Assembly: GCA_030220185.1 (NCBI GenBank)
Contig: JASPKZ010003434.1
Location: 1,240,001 to 1,304,000, forward strand
DNA length: 64,000 nucleotides
Direction of reading: 5' to 3'
Source: Diploptera punctata
Lineage: Eukaryota > Arthropoda > Insecta > Blattodea > Blaberidae
In this document: one piece after another, positions 40,894-50,773 of the stretch
How the letters are laid out: each line of letters begins with the position of its first letter
Numbering within the stretch: position 1 is the stretch's first letter
Translations under genes and position numbers: made by a program
The notes under the pieces: generated by a model
Seen by the model: only the letters and a program-made list of their open reading frames with translations
What the model was told of the DNA's origin: nothing
Database searches by the model: none

Positions 40894-41484
40894 TTATATA
40901 GAGTTAGTATCGTGTATGGCCTCCACGACATTCGATGACATTTTGGCACCTTCGTGGCATGCTCCCAATAAGATTCTGGATTTCCTCTGCGGGATATTCT
41001 CCCATTCCTCCTTCAGAGCACCTCCAAGTTGCTGCAGAGTTTGTGGAGCTTGATGTCGGTTCCTGACCTTCCTGTCTAGAAGATCCCACAAGTGTTCAAT
41101 AGGGTTGAGGTCTGGGCTGACCGCTGGCCACTCCATTACCTCAATTTCATTCCTCCTCAGGAAATCCCTGGTGACAGCCGCAGAATGTGCCCTGGCATTA
41201 TCCTGCATAAACAGAAATCCAGGGCCTACTCCAATGGCAGCAGGTACTACATCCTCTTCCAGAACGTGCTCGATATACCGGACAGCATTCAGTCGCTGGG
41301 GAACAAGTACAAGGTCCGTACGATTGTTGTACATAACTCCGGCCCACACCATTATGGAACCTCCTCCGAATCTATCAATTTCCTGTACAGCCTCTGCAGA
41401 AAATCTTTCTCCTGGCCGTCCCCACACCCTCAATCGACCATCACAACTTGTAAGACGATACCTGGATTCGTCCGAGAAGAGCAC
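40894..41484 (-). CDS. Tc1-like transposase, catalytic domain (DD34E)
   Basis: A 196-residue frame holding all three catalytic residues. MLFSDESRYRL carries the first Asp. FLFMQDNARAHSAAV carries the second. VSPDLNPIEHLWDLLDRKV carries the Glu, 34 residues after the second Asp by my count. The C-terminal part ENIPQRKSRILLGACHEGAK is also typical. In the family this nuclease cuts the TIR ends and joins them at TA. The frame is intact but begins mid-protein, because upstream parts are in other frames. Confidence 0.92.
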   Translation of the reverse strand: MLFSDESRYRLTSCDGRLRVWGRPGERFSAEAVQEIDRFGGGSIMVWAGVMYNNRTDLVLVPQRLNAVRYIEHVLEEDVVPAAIGVGPGFLFMQDNARAHSAAVTRDFLRRNEIEVMEWPAVSPDLNPIEHLWDLLDRKVRNRHQAPQTLQQLGGALKEEWENIPQRKSRILLGACHEGAKMSSNVVEAIHDTNSI

Positions 41485-41963
41485 AGACTCCCACTGGTTC
41501 AGGTTCCAATCACCATGGTTTTCAGCATACGTACGTCTTGCTGCCTTATGCCCATTTGTTAAGCGTGGTTTTTTTAACGGGCCTTTTTGGACGAATATTC
41601 TCTTTCCTTAATCTGTTCCTTATGGTTTGGTCTGAAACCCGGATTCCGGAAGCCATATGAAGGTCATTCTGCAGGTCTTTTGCAGTTTTTGTACGCTGTC
41701 GAAGAGCAGAAAGAACAACGTATCTGTCATCCTGGGGGCTTGTTTTAAATTTACGGCCCTGGCCACGTCTTCTACAATACTGACCTGTCTCTCTGTGCCT
41801 GTTGCGTAACCTGGACACCACGGAAGGAGAAACCCCAAAGCTCTCTAGCCACTTGTCGCAGAGATTGACCTTGTCGTAAAAGATGTAGAGCATGATACAC
41901 TTCAAACTCATTTAAATGCCTCATTTTTTCAGAGACTTCAATAAACAAGGCAATAATCAACAT
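41485..41963 (-). pseudogene. Tc1-like transposase N-terminal half, frameshifted
   Basis: From 41923 one frame starts MRHLNEFEVYHALHLLRQGQ, then SLRQVARELWGFSF (first helix-turn-helix). A frameshift near 41825 leads to 41820-41546, which reads VSPSVVSRLRNRHRETGQYC, RRRGQGRKFKTSPQDDRYVV, IRVSDQTIRNRLRKENIRPK (paired-like DNA-binding region). A second shift near 41560 joins HKAARRTYAENHGDWNLNQW in the catalytic frame. Two shifts inactivate it unless they are sequence errors. The usual full length is about 340 residues. Confidence 0.88.
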
Positions 41964-42676
41964 TCGTCACTATTGCAACATCCAGGAAGCTTACCAATTA
42001 GAAGTGGCCAGTGCCTTCCAAAATAAAAAAAAAATCTCTATATTTGTTATTTGAGGTAATTTCTCTGTATTTAGGCCATGGATCTTTAAAATTTGTATCC
42101 AATGATAAAATTAATAATTCAATTTACATATTTTCCAACTTTTAGCATCACAGCTTTAAAAAACAATTACTTATTCAATTTATTACAAGTGTTCCTCTAA
42201 TTGTTTTGAGCAGTGTATGAAAGCGGGTGCCGCGCGACAATGCTTAACAAGCGGAAATAATATAGTGGCAGTAGTCGGCATCTTTGTATTTAATTATTTA
42301 AATAACAGCTGCGAGGAAACAAAGCAAGCCGCTGGACAACCATCGTAGTAAGGCGATGAACCAATAATAGGCCTACATACACCAGCATTTTTAAAACCAA
42401 AGCGTCATGTCAGTAGGCCTACATGGAATATCGTACATTCAAAATATCTGTGTGACATTTAGGCCGTGCGATTCTGATGAAACTATTGTACTGATTTGGT
42501 TACAGGAAGATCGTGATGAATACGCAGCGACGAATTGTAATTAGGAAGTAGTGATAAATTTAAACATTTTACCATAGTGATAAGCTTCCTTTCAGGGACA
42601 CTTATACACTAGACTCTCATTAATCCGGCCCTCAGTAGACCGACCTTTCAGTAGTCCGGCCCACAACCGGCATAAG

Positions 42677-42982
42677 GTAAAAAAAAGGTAAAGTGATCCC
42701 ACCACAGGCCATAGGAGACCCTTGGTTTAGTAGGAGAAGCTCCCACTTTTTTCTAGACAATCGGCACTTGATGTCAACTGGGTTGTCAGCCCTGCATTAC
42801 GACCGTCTTTACCCCAAAACAAGGATATGGTACTCATTTCAGTTAGAGGCTGAGTCGACCCCAGAGCCATGATGCCACAAGGTTTTTTTGGGTCAGTTTA
42901 AAAATCCTGAAACCACTGGGACTCGAACCCTCGACCTTTTTGTAACAAATTGCCTTAACCAACTACGCTACAGCTTGCCCCC
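42677..42982 (-). mobile_element. SINE-3 (minus) inside pogo remnant, 11-bp TSD
   Basis: ACCGGCATAAG at 42666-42676 and ACCGGCATTAG at 42983-42993 (one mismatch). On the minus strand the head reads GGGGGCAAGCTGTAGCGTAG, with box B GGGTTCGAGTCCC. The body is in family order and the 3' end is GGGATCACTTTACC. Confidence 0.9.
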
Positions 42983-43089
42983 ACCGGCATTAGCAGCAAA
43001 CTCTATTTTTATTTTAAATGTATGTCAACAACTGAATGCAAACGATTTTGTTTTAAATTTATGTCAACATTCAAACGATTTTATTTTAA

Positions 43090-43487
43090 ATGTATATCTG
43101 TGAAAATAATTCCATCGAGGCTATGTTCAAGGCGTGGAAATCAATCAACTTACGTGATGTTTTCCAAACAGCTGAGTCATGAGATAAAGTGGAGACAGCT
43201 GGAGAAAAGTGTGACCATTAATTGATACAGAGTAGGAATCACAGCATTGAATGACCGATGAGCCAGTAATTTCGAAATCAATTCCTGACTACCCGTACAT
43301 TGAACTGTTCCACAAGCTTCCAGGAGGAGGAGAAATTGATGAAGACGTTAGCAAGTGGCTGAATGAGGAAAACTCAGTTGTTGACCAAACTTTAACAGAC
43401 GAAGAACTAATCAAAAGTGTGCAGGAAAGTAAGGACAAAATCGATGAAAAAGCAATGAGAAATAAACATTTCAGAAACTTTCAATAA
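43090..43487 (+). pseudogene. pogo/Tigger transposase C-terminus
   Basis: A frame gives SIEAMFKAWKSINLRDVFQT then a stop. 43251-43487 gives IPDYPYIELFHKLPGGGEID, EDVSKWLNEENSVVDQTLTD and EELIKSVQESKDKIDEKA. The pattern of an AWKSINLKD-like helix followed by an acidic DVxxWLxxD...LTDEEI tail is what I know from Tigger/jerky-type transposases. The DDE core is missing. Assignment is by motif memory and by the TA-flanked TIRs. Confidence 0.6.
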
Positions 43488-43769
43488 TCCGGCAAACTTC
43501 TCTGAGAGAGTCTAGTGTAGGTTATTATATTTGCATACAGTACATATATTCCACTTTTTACAAGGAAGGCGCGTTCAGATTTTTGCGCTTAACCTTCCTC
43601 TGGCGCAATATTCTGACCTTCGAGTTCGGGAACAATGTGTCTGATCAGCACACGTTAAAAAAAAAATGTTTGCCAGTCTGAACAACGGGAAGTTGAATAA
43701 ATGTTATTGTTAGGGATGTCCAAAGGATAAAATATTCAAAATTTGCTTCTAGAAAACTTTGTATTGGTA

Positions 43770-44679
43770 GAGGAACTTCGGGTAATTTGGACCCCTGTTT
43801 CGAATTTGTTGTTTTTCTTCTTTAAATTAAGGGATCTGAATTTTGTTTAATTAGAGTGACTATCATTAGTGTTGTAACTATGAAATAGCATTGTTATTTT
43901 ATTCAAATATGGAGATATCTTCATAATTTATAAACTTATTTACATTACAACGAAGGTCCACTTTAACCTCCATATTCGGATAAAGTGGACCCCAGAGTCC
44001 ACCTTAGCTTTTAGTATATTTTTAAGTTTATTTACTCTATTAATTTATACAGACAGGCACAGATTAATCTGAAAACATTTATGATTGATCATAATTAAAA
44101 AGCGTTTATATTTATTAAATGTTTTGAAAAAGTATTGTTGATTATAACATTCACACGTCATTCAACTGCAGAAAGCGATGGTCTTTGGGTTTAGTAAAAT
44201 TACAAGGATATTAAATTAAATTAAGTGAATGGTTATTACAGGTAGCATCCTGATTGATAAAATATACGTATTCGTGTAAAGTGGACCCAGGTCCTCGTGG
44301 AGAGTCCACATCAACCGAATTTCTTTGTTATCTTTAATTATTTTATACAGTCACCATGTCACATATCAAACCAGTATATTAAAACAGCATCTATATATAA
44401 TACAATATCTTTAGGAGTTTTTTCAACATTTGTAATATTTCTGCTATTGAAGCAGAAATTAAGAATTGATTCTTAATTTGAAAAACTTTTAAAGTGGTAA
44501 TTTTCATAAATATCACAAATAATCCCTTCTTCACAGAAAGAATAAAAGAAATTGGCCTTGAACCCGTCAAAGAAGATGAGGGGAAGAAGTTGAGATATTT
44601 TCTGTTCCAGGGCAGTACCAATTAAAGATGTTAACAGGGCCCTCTCAAACAGAAGGGCCGACATTACCCGAACTTGCCT
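43770..44679. mobile_element. TA-target MITE, copy 2 (inverted relative to copy 1)
   Basis: Left end GAGGAACTTCGGGTAATTTG, right end reversed GGCAAGTTCGGGTAATGTCG, TA on both sides (43768-43769, 44680-44681). The interior is collinear with copy 1 in reverse (for example TAAAGTGGACCCCAGAGTCC at about 43981). Lacks the tandem duplication and SINE-3. Confidence 0.8.
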
Positions 44680-44681
44680 AT

Positions 44682-45004
44682 AATAATTAGAGCCCGGATT
44701 TGTATGCGAAATGCGCGTTTTGTTACACGCATTAAAATTATGCGTAAATGTTAAACTGAACCGTGCTGGTTAAAATATATATTATACATTACAAATAGAA
44801 TGATGCAGTTATGATATACTCGTATACAAAATTTGGGCTGGATAAATGTGTGTACATGTTATTTACAGGCATTGAAACTTGTAAAACAAAGAAAAATAAC
44901 ATGTATTTGTCATGTATTTTCAAAACATTTTTCGTATTGTTAGACTAACGGACATATTATTAATTAAAAGAATTACAGTACTCTAATTAAGTGAGTTGGT
45001 TAAC
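44682..45004. other. Unassigned DNA
   Basis: No motif recognised. Confidence 0.5.
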
Positions 45005-45692
45005 TCACTGGCACTATTGGACCCGGAGGTTCATGGCCGCGCGGACATAAGCACTCCATACATCCATATTCTGAGCTAATGGGTGGATTTCTCAACCGAA
45101 GTCTAAACAACGACAGCGGTTTTCCGATTTTAACTGAAAATCTAGGCTGTTTATTACAAAAACAAATGTCTGAATCATGTCTATGGTTTCATAACAATTT
45201 CTGTGAATTTTCAGTCATTTTTATAGGTGTTATGGAAACAATAAATAATTGGAAAACCGGGGTCGTGGTTTAGACTTCGGTTGAGAAATCCACCCAATGT
45301 TTTCCAAACATCCCCTGTATATACAGGGATATAATCTACTTGCCTCAAATCATAGTTAATGTTATTCTCCCTCCTCATTCTTGGTCTACCAACTAGGCGT
45401 TTTCCCTCTGGTTTTCCTGCAAGAAGCTTCCATGCACGTCTTTCATTCCCCATTCGTGCCACATGTCCTGTCCATCGCCGTCTAGGAGACTTAACTGTTA
45501 TTATATCTAGCTTCCTATAAAGACCATGTAGTTCATTGTTATGTAGTCTTCTCCATTCACCTGTTCTGTTCATCTCTCTTTGGTCCAAAATTTTCCTAAG
45601 AACTTTATTCTCAAATACTCGTAATCACCTTTCGTCTCTTAAAGTAAGAGTCCATGTTTTGCATCCATATAATATAACTAGTAGAATAATAG

Positions 45693-45738
<46 letters not shown>

Positions 45739-45768
45739 CGTTTTCAGTTTAACATTTAGAAATTAGAT
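45005..45768 (-). mobile_element. RTE-A copy h with MITE and TA expansion
   Basis: The 3' end is at left (TAACTCACTGGCACTATTGG). On the minus strand 45588-45300 encodes GEWRRLHNNELHGLYRKLDI, WTGHVARMGNERRAWKLLAG and GRPRMRRENNINYDLRQVDY. A 215-bp MITE (45081-45295) interrupts the last part. A TA microsatellite (45694-45732) replaces the ATTTTATATATTTT region upstream. Confidence 0.88.
45081..45295. mobile_element. 215-bp MITE with perfect 28-bp TIRs and 3-bp TSD
   Basis: TIRs at 45081-45108 and 45268-45295 are exact reverse complements, starting GGGTGGATTTCTCAACCGAA. Similarity extends imperfectly to about 48 bp. AAT is duplicated (45078-45080, 45296-45298). Uninterrupted RTE-A copies read GAGCTAATGTTTTCC, which restores exactly after removing the insert and one AAT. 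No ORF. A 3-bp target duplication suggests PIF/Harbinger-type mobilisation, though the canonical TWA target is not exact. Confidence 0.92.
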
Positions 45769-46057
45769 CCATCATTAAAAAGTCCCACACATTTATGAAT
45801 TGTCACGGTTAGAAAAGAAGCGAAAATTAACTTACCTATATTCCAATTGCATTCAAATCATTAGTTAATTTTTAATTCTTATGACTTGTGGAATGTTTGA
45901 TATAAACAATTCTTGGAATTGACTGTTTGCAGGTGTTTATGTTTGTTAATCATCCATTACTAGGAATCTGGAATGACGTTTGTCCACCTAGTTTGTTCGT
46001 ATGAAACACTGTACGCTGCATTGATGCCTATCATCACTTTACGATTATTATACTACC

Positions 46058-46470
46058 GAATTAGTAGATTCATGGCGGCACGGACATAAGCTCTCCATAT
46101 ATTTTTATCCTGAACTAATGTTTTCTAATCATCCCCTGTATAATATACTTCCCTCAAATCATGGTTTATGTTATTCTCCCACTTCATTTTTTCTCTACCT
46201 ACTGGGCACTTTCCCTCTGGTTTTCCTACAAGGACTTTCCATGGCTCTTTCGTTTCCGAATCGTGTTACATGTCATGCTCATCGCAGTCTATGAGACTTA
46301 ACTGGTTTCCCAAAAAGATCATGTAGCTCTCTGTTATGTAGTCTTCTCCATTCACCTCACTGTTCATCTCATTTGGGCCAAAAATTTTCCTAAGAACTTT
46401 ATTCTCAAATACTCGCAATCTTTACTCTTCCCTTAAAGGAAGATACCATGTTTCACATCCATGTAATATA

Positions 46471-46554
<84 letters not shown>

Positions 46555-46600
46555 CCTCTCTCTCTTTACCTTTAGTTTAACTTCACCCTTATAGGTACTT
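46058..46600 (-). mobile_element. RTE-A copy i with CT microsatellite
   Basis: On plus: GATTCATGGCGGCACGGACA, GCTCTCCATATATTTTTATC, TTTCCCTCTGGTTTTCCTAC, CCTAAGAACTTTATTCTCAA, CACATCCATGTAATATAATT, then 80 bp of CT repeats (46478-46562), then TTTAGTTTAACTTCA. The CT tract occupies the site that is TA-rich in copy h. Confidence 0.82.
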
Positions 46601-46604
46601 TACA

Positions 46605-46990
46605 TTTTTCAGCCACTCGGGCCAGAGGGACAGGACCTATCGGGAGTGGATTTGTAATTCTGGATCATACACATACTTCTTTACGAAACAAGGACATGGA
46701 GGGTCTCGCTGGATGCGCGATCAGCTCAATGCTAGAGTTACCTCGGAAACAGAACAAATATTAGGACTTGATAAACCATTCACTCATTGATTAATATTAA
46801 ATATGGGGAATATGATATGGATGATTGTGATATCCAGATGATGTTCGGAGACCATTTGGGCCTTAACGTTTCCAGACATTTATCTTACAAGTGAGGAAAA
46901 ACCCTGAAAAAAATTATCTCAGGAAACTTTTTTCCGACAGGGGTCCACTGCGTATGAGGAAACACATCCGCATATCCCAGTGGTGCACTT
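46605..46990 (-). mobile_element. SINE-1 gamma copy, complete but diverged
   Basis: Gamma body 46605-46830 (GGACAGGACCTATCGGGAGT, GAAACAAGGACATGGAGGGT, CTCAATGCTAGAGTTACCTC), then central domain (GATGTTCGGAGACCATTTGG) and a decayed head (CCACTGCGTATGAGGAAACA). Confidence 0.75.
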
Positions 46991-47017
46991 AGTCTACCAT
47001 AATTTGCTATATATCCA

Positions 47018-47244
47018 CGAATGGGGACTGAAAGATGTGCATGGAAGCTTCTTGTAGGAAAACCAGAGGGAAAACGCCTAGTTGGTAGACCAAGAGTGAG
47101 GTGGGAGAATAACATTAACTATGATTTGAGGGAAGCAAATTATACAGGGAATGATTGGAAAACATTAGGTCTGGATAGGGATGTATGGAGAGCTGTCCGC
47201 GCGGCTATGAACCTGTGGCATCGATAATGCCAGTGAGTTAGTTA

Positions 47245-47245
<1 letters not shown>
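47018..47245 (+). mobile_element. RTE-A copy j, C-terminal end
   Basis: 47021-47227 encodes MGTERCAWKLLVGKPEGKRL, GRPRVRWENNINYDLREANY, GNDWKTLGLDRDVWRAVRAA and MNLWHR. Ends CGATAATGCCAGTGAGTTAG. A TG then TA repeat follows (47243-47282). One long open frame. Confidence 0.88.
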
Positions 47246-47280
<35 letters not shown>

Positions 47281-47286
47281 ATTGTC

Positions 47287-47566
47287 CAACTCAGGGTCGG
47301 ATCGAGGATAAGATGAGATGAAGCCCTTACATTTATACAGGTATGTGAACGACCCACGCCCGACCCACCATCACAGGGGCGAAATGGATGAGATGAATAT
47401 GGAGAAATGGCGGAATGAAATTTGTGACAGGGGAAAACGGGAGAAACCCCGAGATAAACCTGCCCAAGCTCCGTTTTGTCTACCAAGAAACCCACATGGA
47501 GTGACCGAGATTCGATCTCGAGACCACAGTGGTGAGATGCGAGAAGTCTAACCGCTTGCGCCACGA
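47287..47566 (-). mobile_element. SINE-5 copy
   Basis: Minus: CGTGGCGCAAGCGGTTAGAC, B box CTCGAGATCGAATCTCGGTC, GTGGGTTTCTTGGTAGACAA, GAGCTTGGGCAGGTTTATCT, ACGGTGCGTC-like block at left, 3' end CCGACCCTGAGTTGGACAAT. Confidence 0.85.
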
Positions 47567-48842
47567 TAAATACGTTGTAATTAAAAATAATATCACGTTA
47601 CGCAAAATGAAACGTCCTTATCAAATAATATCTTTCCGAATCATCGATAAATTCACTTCGTGACTCGTGAATTTATGTAGAGAATTTTAAAATCAAGAGT
47701 GGCATATTTTAGGACTATTTAATGAATAAAATTAAGCTGTTTACTAAAAAAATCATTATTTAAATATAGTTTTTTTAAATATATATTTAATGTAAACGGC
47801 GATGTTTGAAAACAAATCAGAAATATGTGGTTATGTTTCATTTGCTTATCCACTGGAACTTGATCAAATTCATTATTGTCAAATAGGATCGCAATATTGT
47901 AAGAATGCATCCTAATGGAGGAAAAACGAAACGCATCGAAGTGTATAGTATACTGTAACCAACATTATAGGTTATTAATTTATTTTTTTAATAAACAGCT
48001 CAGTAAAATCATTATTTAAAAACACAATTATTGAATACACAATTATCAAATGTATATCTAGGAATCTATTCATTATTTGCTATATTCAATGTATGTGTTG
48101 GAGAGTCAGCCACTGCAATATAATGCTCTGAGCTGTTCAGAATACTAAAAAAGGAGGAGCTTTCTTCATCACAAAAGCAGGAGGTGGTAAAGAGGATTCG
48201 ATAAAGAATGTGATGAAACACGACTTTCATTGATTGTAAAACAAAATTCATTAACGTGATTGGTCATTGGCTCCCATTTGGGGCATGGGTTAAATGGTCA
48301 AACAAAATTATTCAGTTGAAGAGAACAAGATGTAACCCAAATCAGTAGGCTAATGGAATTTATGTTTACTCATATTAATCATTATTAGGCCTAATTGATA
48401 GAATTAAATTTTATGACGTCATGTATTTCTTTCACCATTATCTTAAGTTTATACAGTCTATAAGTCTCATAAAATTAAAATCTTAGAACGGCGAACTGAG
48501 TGGAGTTTATAGTTTTTTTTCTGTTATCAAGACAATCATTTCAGTTAGATTTTCATTTTAGAGCACATTTCAACATAAATATAATTTTATTTGTACAGGT
48601 AAATAGGCCTGCAGTATAGAGCAAATGAAATATTTCCTGTCGTGAAACTGTTGCTGTACGGGAAATGGGCATTACTGTATGTAAAGAAACTCGTAGATTA
48701 TGCTCTAAGTAAAGTTCCGAAATCAAACAATTTTGCCCTTGTATTGCAAGAACATTATTTTATGACTTATAAATAGCGTTGTAGCCAACGTATTTATTAT
48801 ATTTTTATTAAATTTAAATACTGTAAAATATCATAAACGAGG
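47567..48842. other. 1.3-kb stretch without recognised elements
   Basis: AT-rich DNA with two octamers (TAGGCCTA at 48385 and the near match TAGGCCTG at 48605). Several short frames, none over 70 residues with legible motifs. It could hold ancient unrecognised repeats or unique intergenic DNA. Confidence 0.55.
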
Positions 48843-49270
48843 TGCACAATGAAATTAAGTATAGGCTCAATTCTGGAAACGCATGCTATTATATATTATA
48901 GGGAATCTTCTCTCAAAAGAATGCCAGAGCAAAGATTGCCTAAAATTGTTATGGAATGGATCCCAATGGAAAGGTGAAAGAGAGGAAGACCGAAGAAAAC
49001 TTGGATAGAAGGGGTACAAGCAGCTATGAATATCAGAGGAATGGAGGAAGATCAATGGATGGACAGAGAGGAATGGCGTTTGGTTTCCGGAAGACGGCGG
49101 CAGCTCCCATGATACCGGATGATGATGATGATAAATATGCAAAACGGTGATTCTTCCAGTTACAACTTTATGAATGTACTTTACTTTAAGTAAAGAAAAA
49201 AATACGAGTATGAAAATATATTTCTTAGGAAACATTTTTGGACAAAGAAGGACGAATAGACAGGGTTAGG
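48843..49270 (+). mobile_element. RTE-A copy k, split by LINE-B
   Basis: 48843-48911 (GGCTCAATTCTGGAAACGCA) matches the YYALQ region and 49140-49270 (TTTCTTAGGAAACATTTTTG, GACGAATAGACAGGG) the FGPKRDEQTG region. Diverged, with the LINE-B 3' end between the two. Confidence 0.7.
48912..49139 (+). mobile_element. LINE-B 3' end, near-identical to 21520-21737
   Basis: KRMPEQRLPKIVMEWIPMER, GRPKKTWIEGVQAAMNIRGM, EEDQWMDREEWRLVSGRRRQ, then GATGATGATGATGAT. About ten substitutions against the 21520 copy over 225 bp by eye. The stop seen in that copy after KKTWI is absent here (KKTWIEG), but an earlier stop lies after PMER. Confidence 0.9.
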
Positions 49271-50580
49271 TTAAGTTGTAATAATTTGAGTGCTCTTGTG
49301 CTCGATAGATTAGGGACTTATTTTATGCCCTTTTCTATCATCGTTGTTTTTGTAATTTTTCTTATAGTTTTGAATTAAAGATTCGTTTTATTTGGTAACA
49401 CGTATCCGATCGTAAAAAGAGAGGTTAAAGTTTGCTTCTCCGTATTCTGTCTGCCACACTTTATTCTGATCCCGTCGAAATTGAGTTTATCGTTTTTTTT
49501 TTTTTTTTTTTTTTTTTTTGTGAAGAGGAAGTGAAAAAGCTCCAGGGATTTTGGTTGGGTTGTGTTTTGTTATGATTTAGAGCGTTTGGGGGAGAAGAAA
49601 GTTTAAGTCTATGTATAAGTGCGTCAGTGTAGTCTTTGTAAATTATGTAAGTTGTTGTAGGTTTGATAGCACTGTGTTGAGAGGAGTGTTTTGTATGAAT
49701 TCTGTTAATAATTGTCGTTGTTTTTATATGGGATCGTATTTAGTGTTTTTACTGTGAAAGAAACTGGCTCTGTCTTTGTTGTTTCATATGTGAGCATGTT
49801 AACGGTATCGATGTGGAGGTGATATACTGATCTTCAGATTTTTCTTTCCTTTATTTATAATTTCTTCAATTGCTTATTTGAAATTTTGGTGAGCATAGGG
49901 GATGCATATACTATAATTAATTTCATCAATTAAAATTAATTAACATGAATTTAATTATAATATTATACTAATTATCTCGGTTGACAATTAGACTTGAACT
50001 GTACTTATAGTTTTATTTTAAACGGGGTAGAATTTGAATTGGAATTTTAAATTATATGACGAATTACCTCTGTGATCAATTTTAATTACATGGATTATTT
50101 CTTGACCAATTTTAATTATAAATAAATGCTCTTCGATCAATTTAATTGAACGAATTATCTCTGCTGACGAATTTTGTCTGTGGCCAAATACATGTAACGA
50201 ATTGTGTGTTCCCAGTTCCAGTGAATCCATGACACGGAATCCACTACGGCTTTACTTCTCTTCCGAATGGTAGTGGAAACATTTGAACGAATTTTACTTT
50301 TACAGAGCAGCGATTTTTATTTTTTGGCAATTTACTTTTCGACCGACCGCACAATGCTGACATCTGTTGCATAAATGGTGAAATCGTCGTTGCTATGCCG
50401 ACTATAAACAAACTTATGCCAGAATGTGTAAAGTAAACAGCTAATAATTGTTATACAATACATGCCATATGTATGCTATATATTAATATGACTGCATATT
50501 GCATATGTTAAACGACAATATATCTTATATAACATTCAGTGTATTATTGTGCATATAGTCTACATAAAATTCATTACAAT
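49271..50580. other. 1.3-kb stretch without recognised elements
   Basis: Contains a T-run of about 24 (49496-49519) and TCAATTTTAATTA-like words repeated at 50080-50150. No TE motif. It differs from most of the window in lacking recognisable repeats, so it is the most likely place for host single-copy DNA. Confidence 0.5.
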
Positions 50581-50625
50581 ATGCCAACTAAAAGAAATCA
50601 GATTTCACCAGGAGGTGCAAAAGCT
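50581..50625 (+). other. Speculative first coding exon of a host gene
   Basis: ACAATATG is a good insect-type start context. The frame reads MPTKRNQISPGGAKA and is followed exactly by GTAAGTAT, a strong splice donor, then an AT-rich stretch with an in-frame stop. It lies at the end of the repeat-poor stretch 49271-50580. A 45-bp exon can arise by chance. No downstream exon was found in the window. Confidence 0.2.
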
Positions 50626-50773
50626 GTAAGTATTTAACATTTAATGTAACTAATACCTATTTATTTGGGGTGGTGTGACTGAAAAATGAATGAAATTTGT
50701 TTTCTAAATTCTTAAATAAATCTAGGTTATGTATATGATATTGTGTGACTGTCGTATGCAGTAGTCGATAATG

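Larger units (their letters stand above)
40666..42215 (-). mobile_element. Tc1-like transposon, 1.55 kb, perfect TIRs
   Basis: TIRs at 40666-40693 and 42188-42215 are identical over 28 bp (CACTGCTCAAAACAATTAGA...). TA flanks both sides (40664-40665, 42216-42217). One transposase gene lies on the minus strand and covers most of the element. Perfect TIRs and a long intact catalytic frame suggest a recent insertion, but the N-terminal frames are broken. Confidence 0.94.
40635..42357. mobile_element. Older MITE interrupted by Tc1
   Basis: Ends ATCGCCCCACTATGATGGTT (40635) and, reversed from 42357, ATCGCCTTACTACGATGGTT: 24 bp with three mismatches. The Tc1-like element sits 5 bp inside the left repeat. 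The remaining interior (42218-42330) is shared with 14374-14490. Confidence 0.55.
42607..43517 (+). mobile_element. pogo/Tigger-like remnant with TIRs and TA flanks
   Basis: Ends CACTAGACTCTCATTAATCC (42607) and, reversed from 43517, CACTAGACTCTCTCAGAGAA. TA is present on both sides (42605-42606, 43518-43519). A SINE-3 lies inside. Only the C-terminal end of a transposase-like frame remains, so it is internally deleted. Confidence 0.7.

Noticed and set aside
41092..41611. Two plus-strand ORFs of 156 and 168 residues
   Set aside because: Antisense to the Tc1 transposase, whose minus frame has all catalytic motifs.
43251..43487. A small host gene of 78 residues
   Set aside because: It lies inside TA-flanked inverted ends and reads like a transposase C-terminus with stops upstream.
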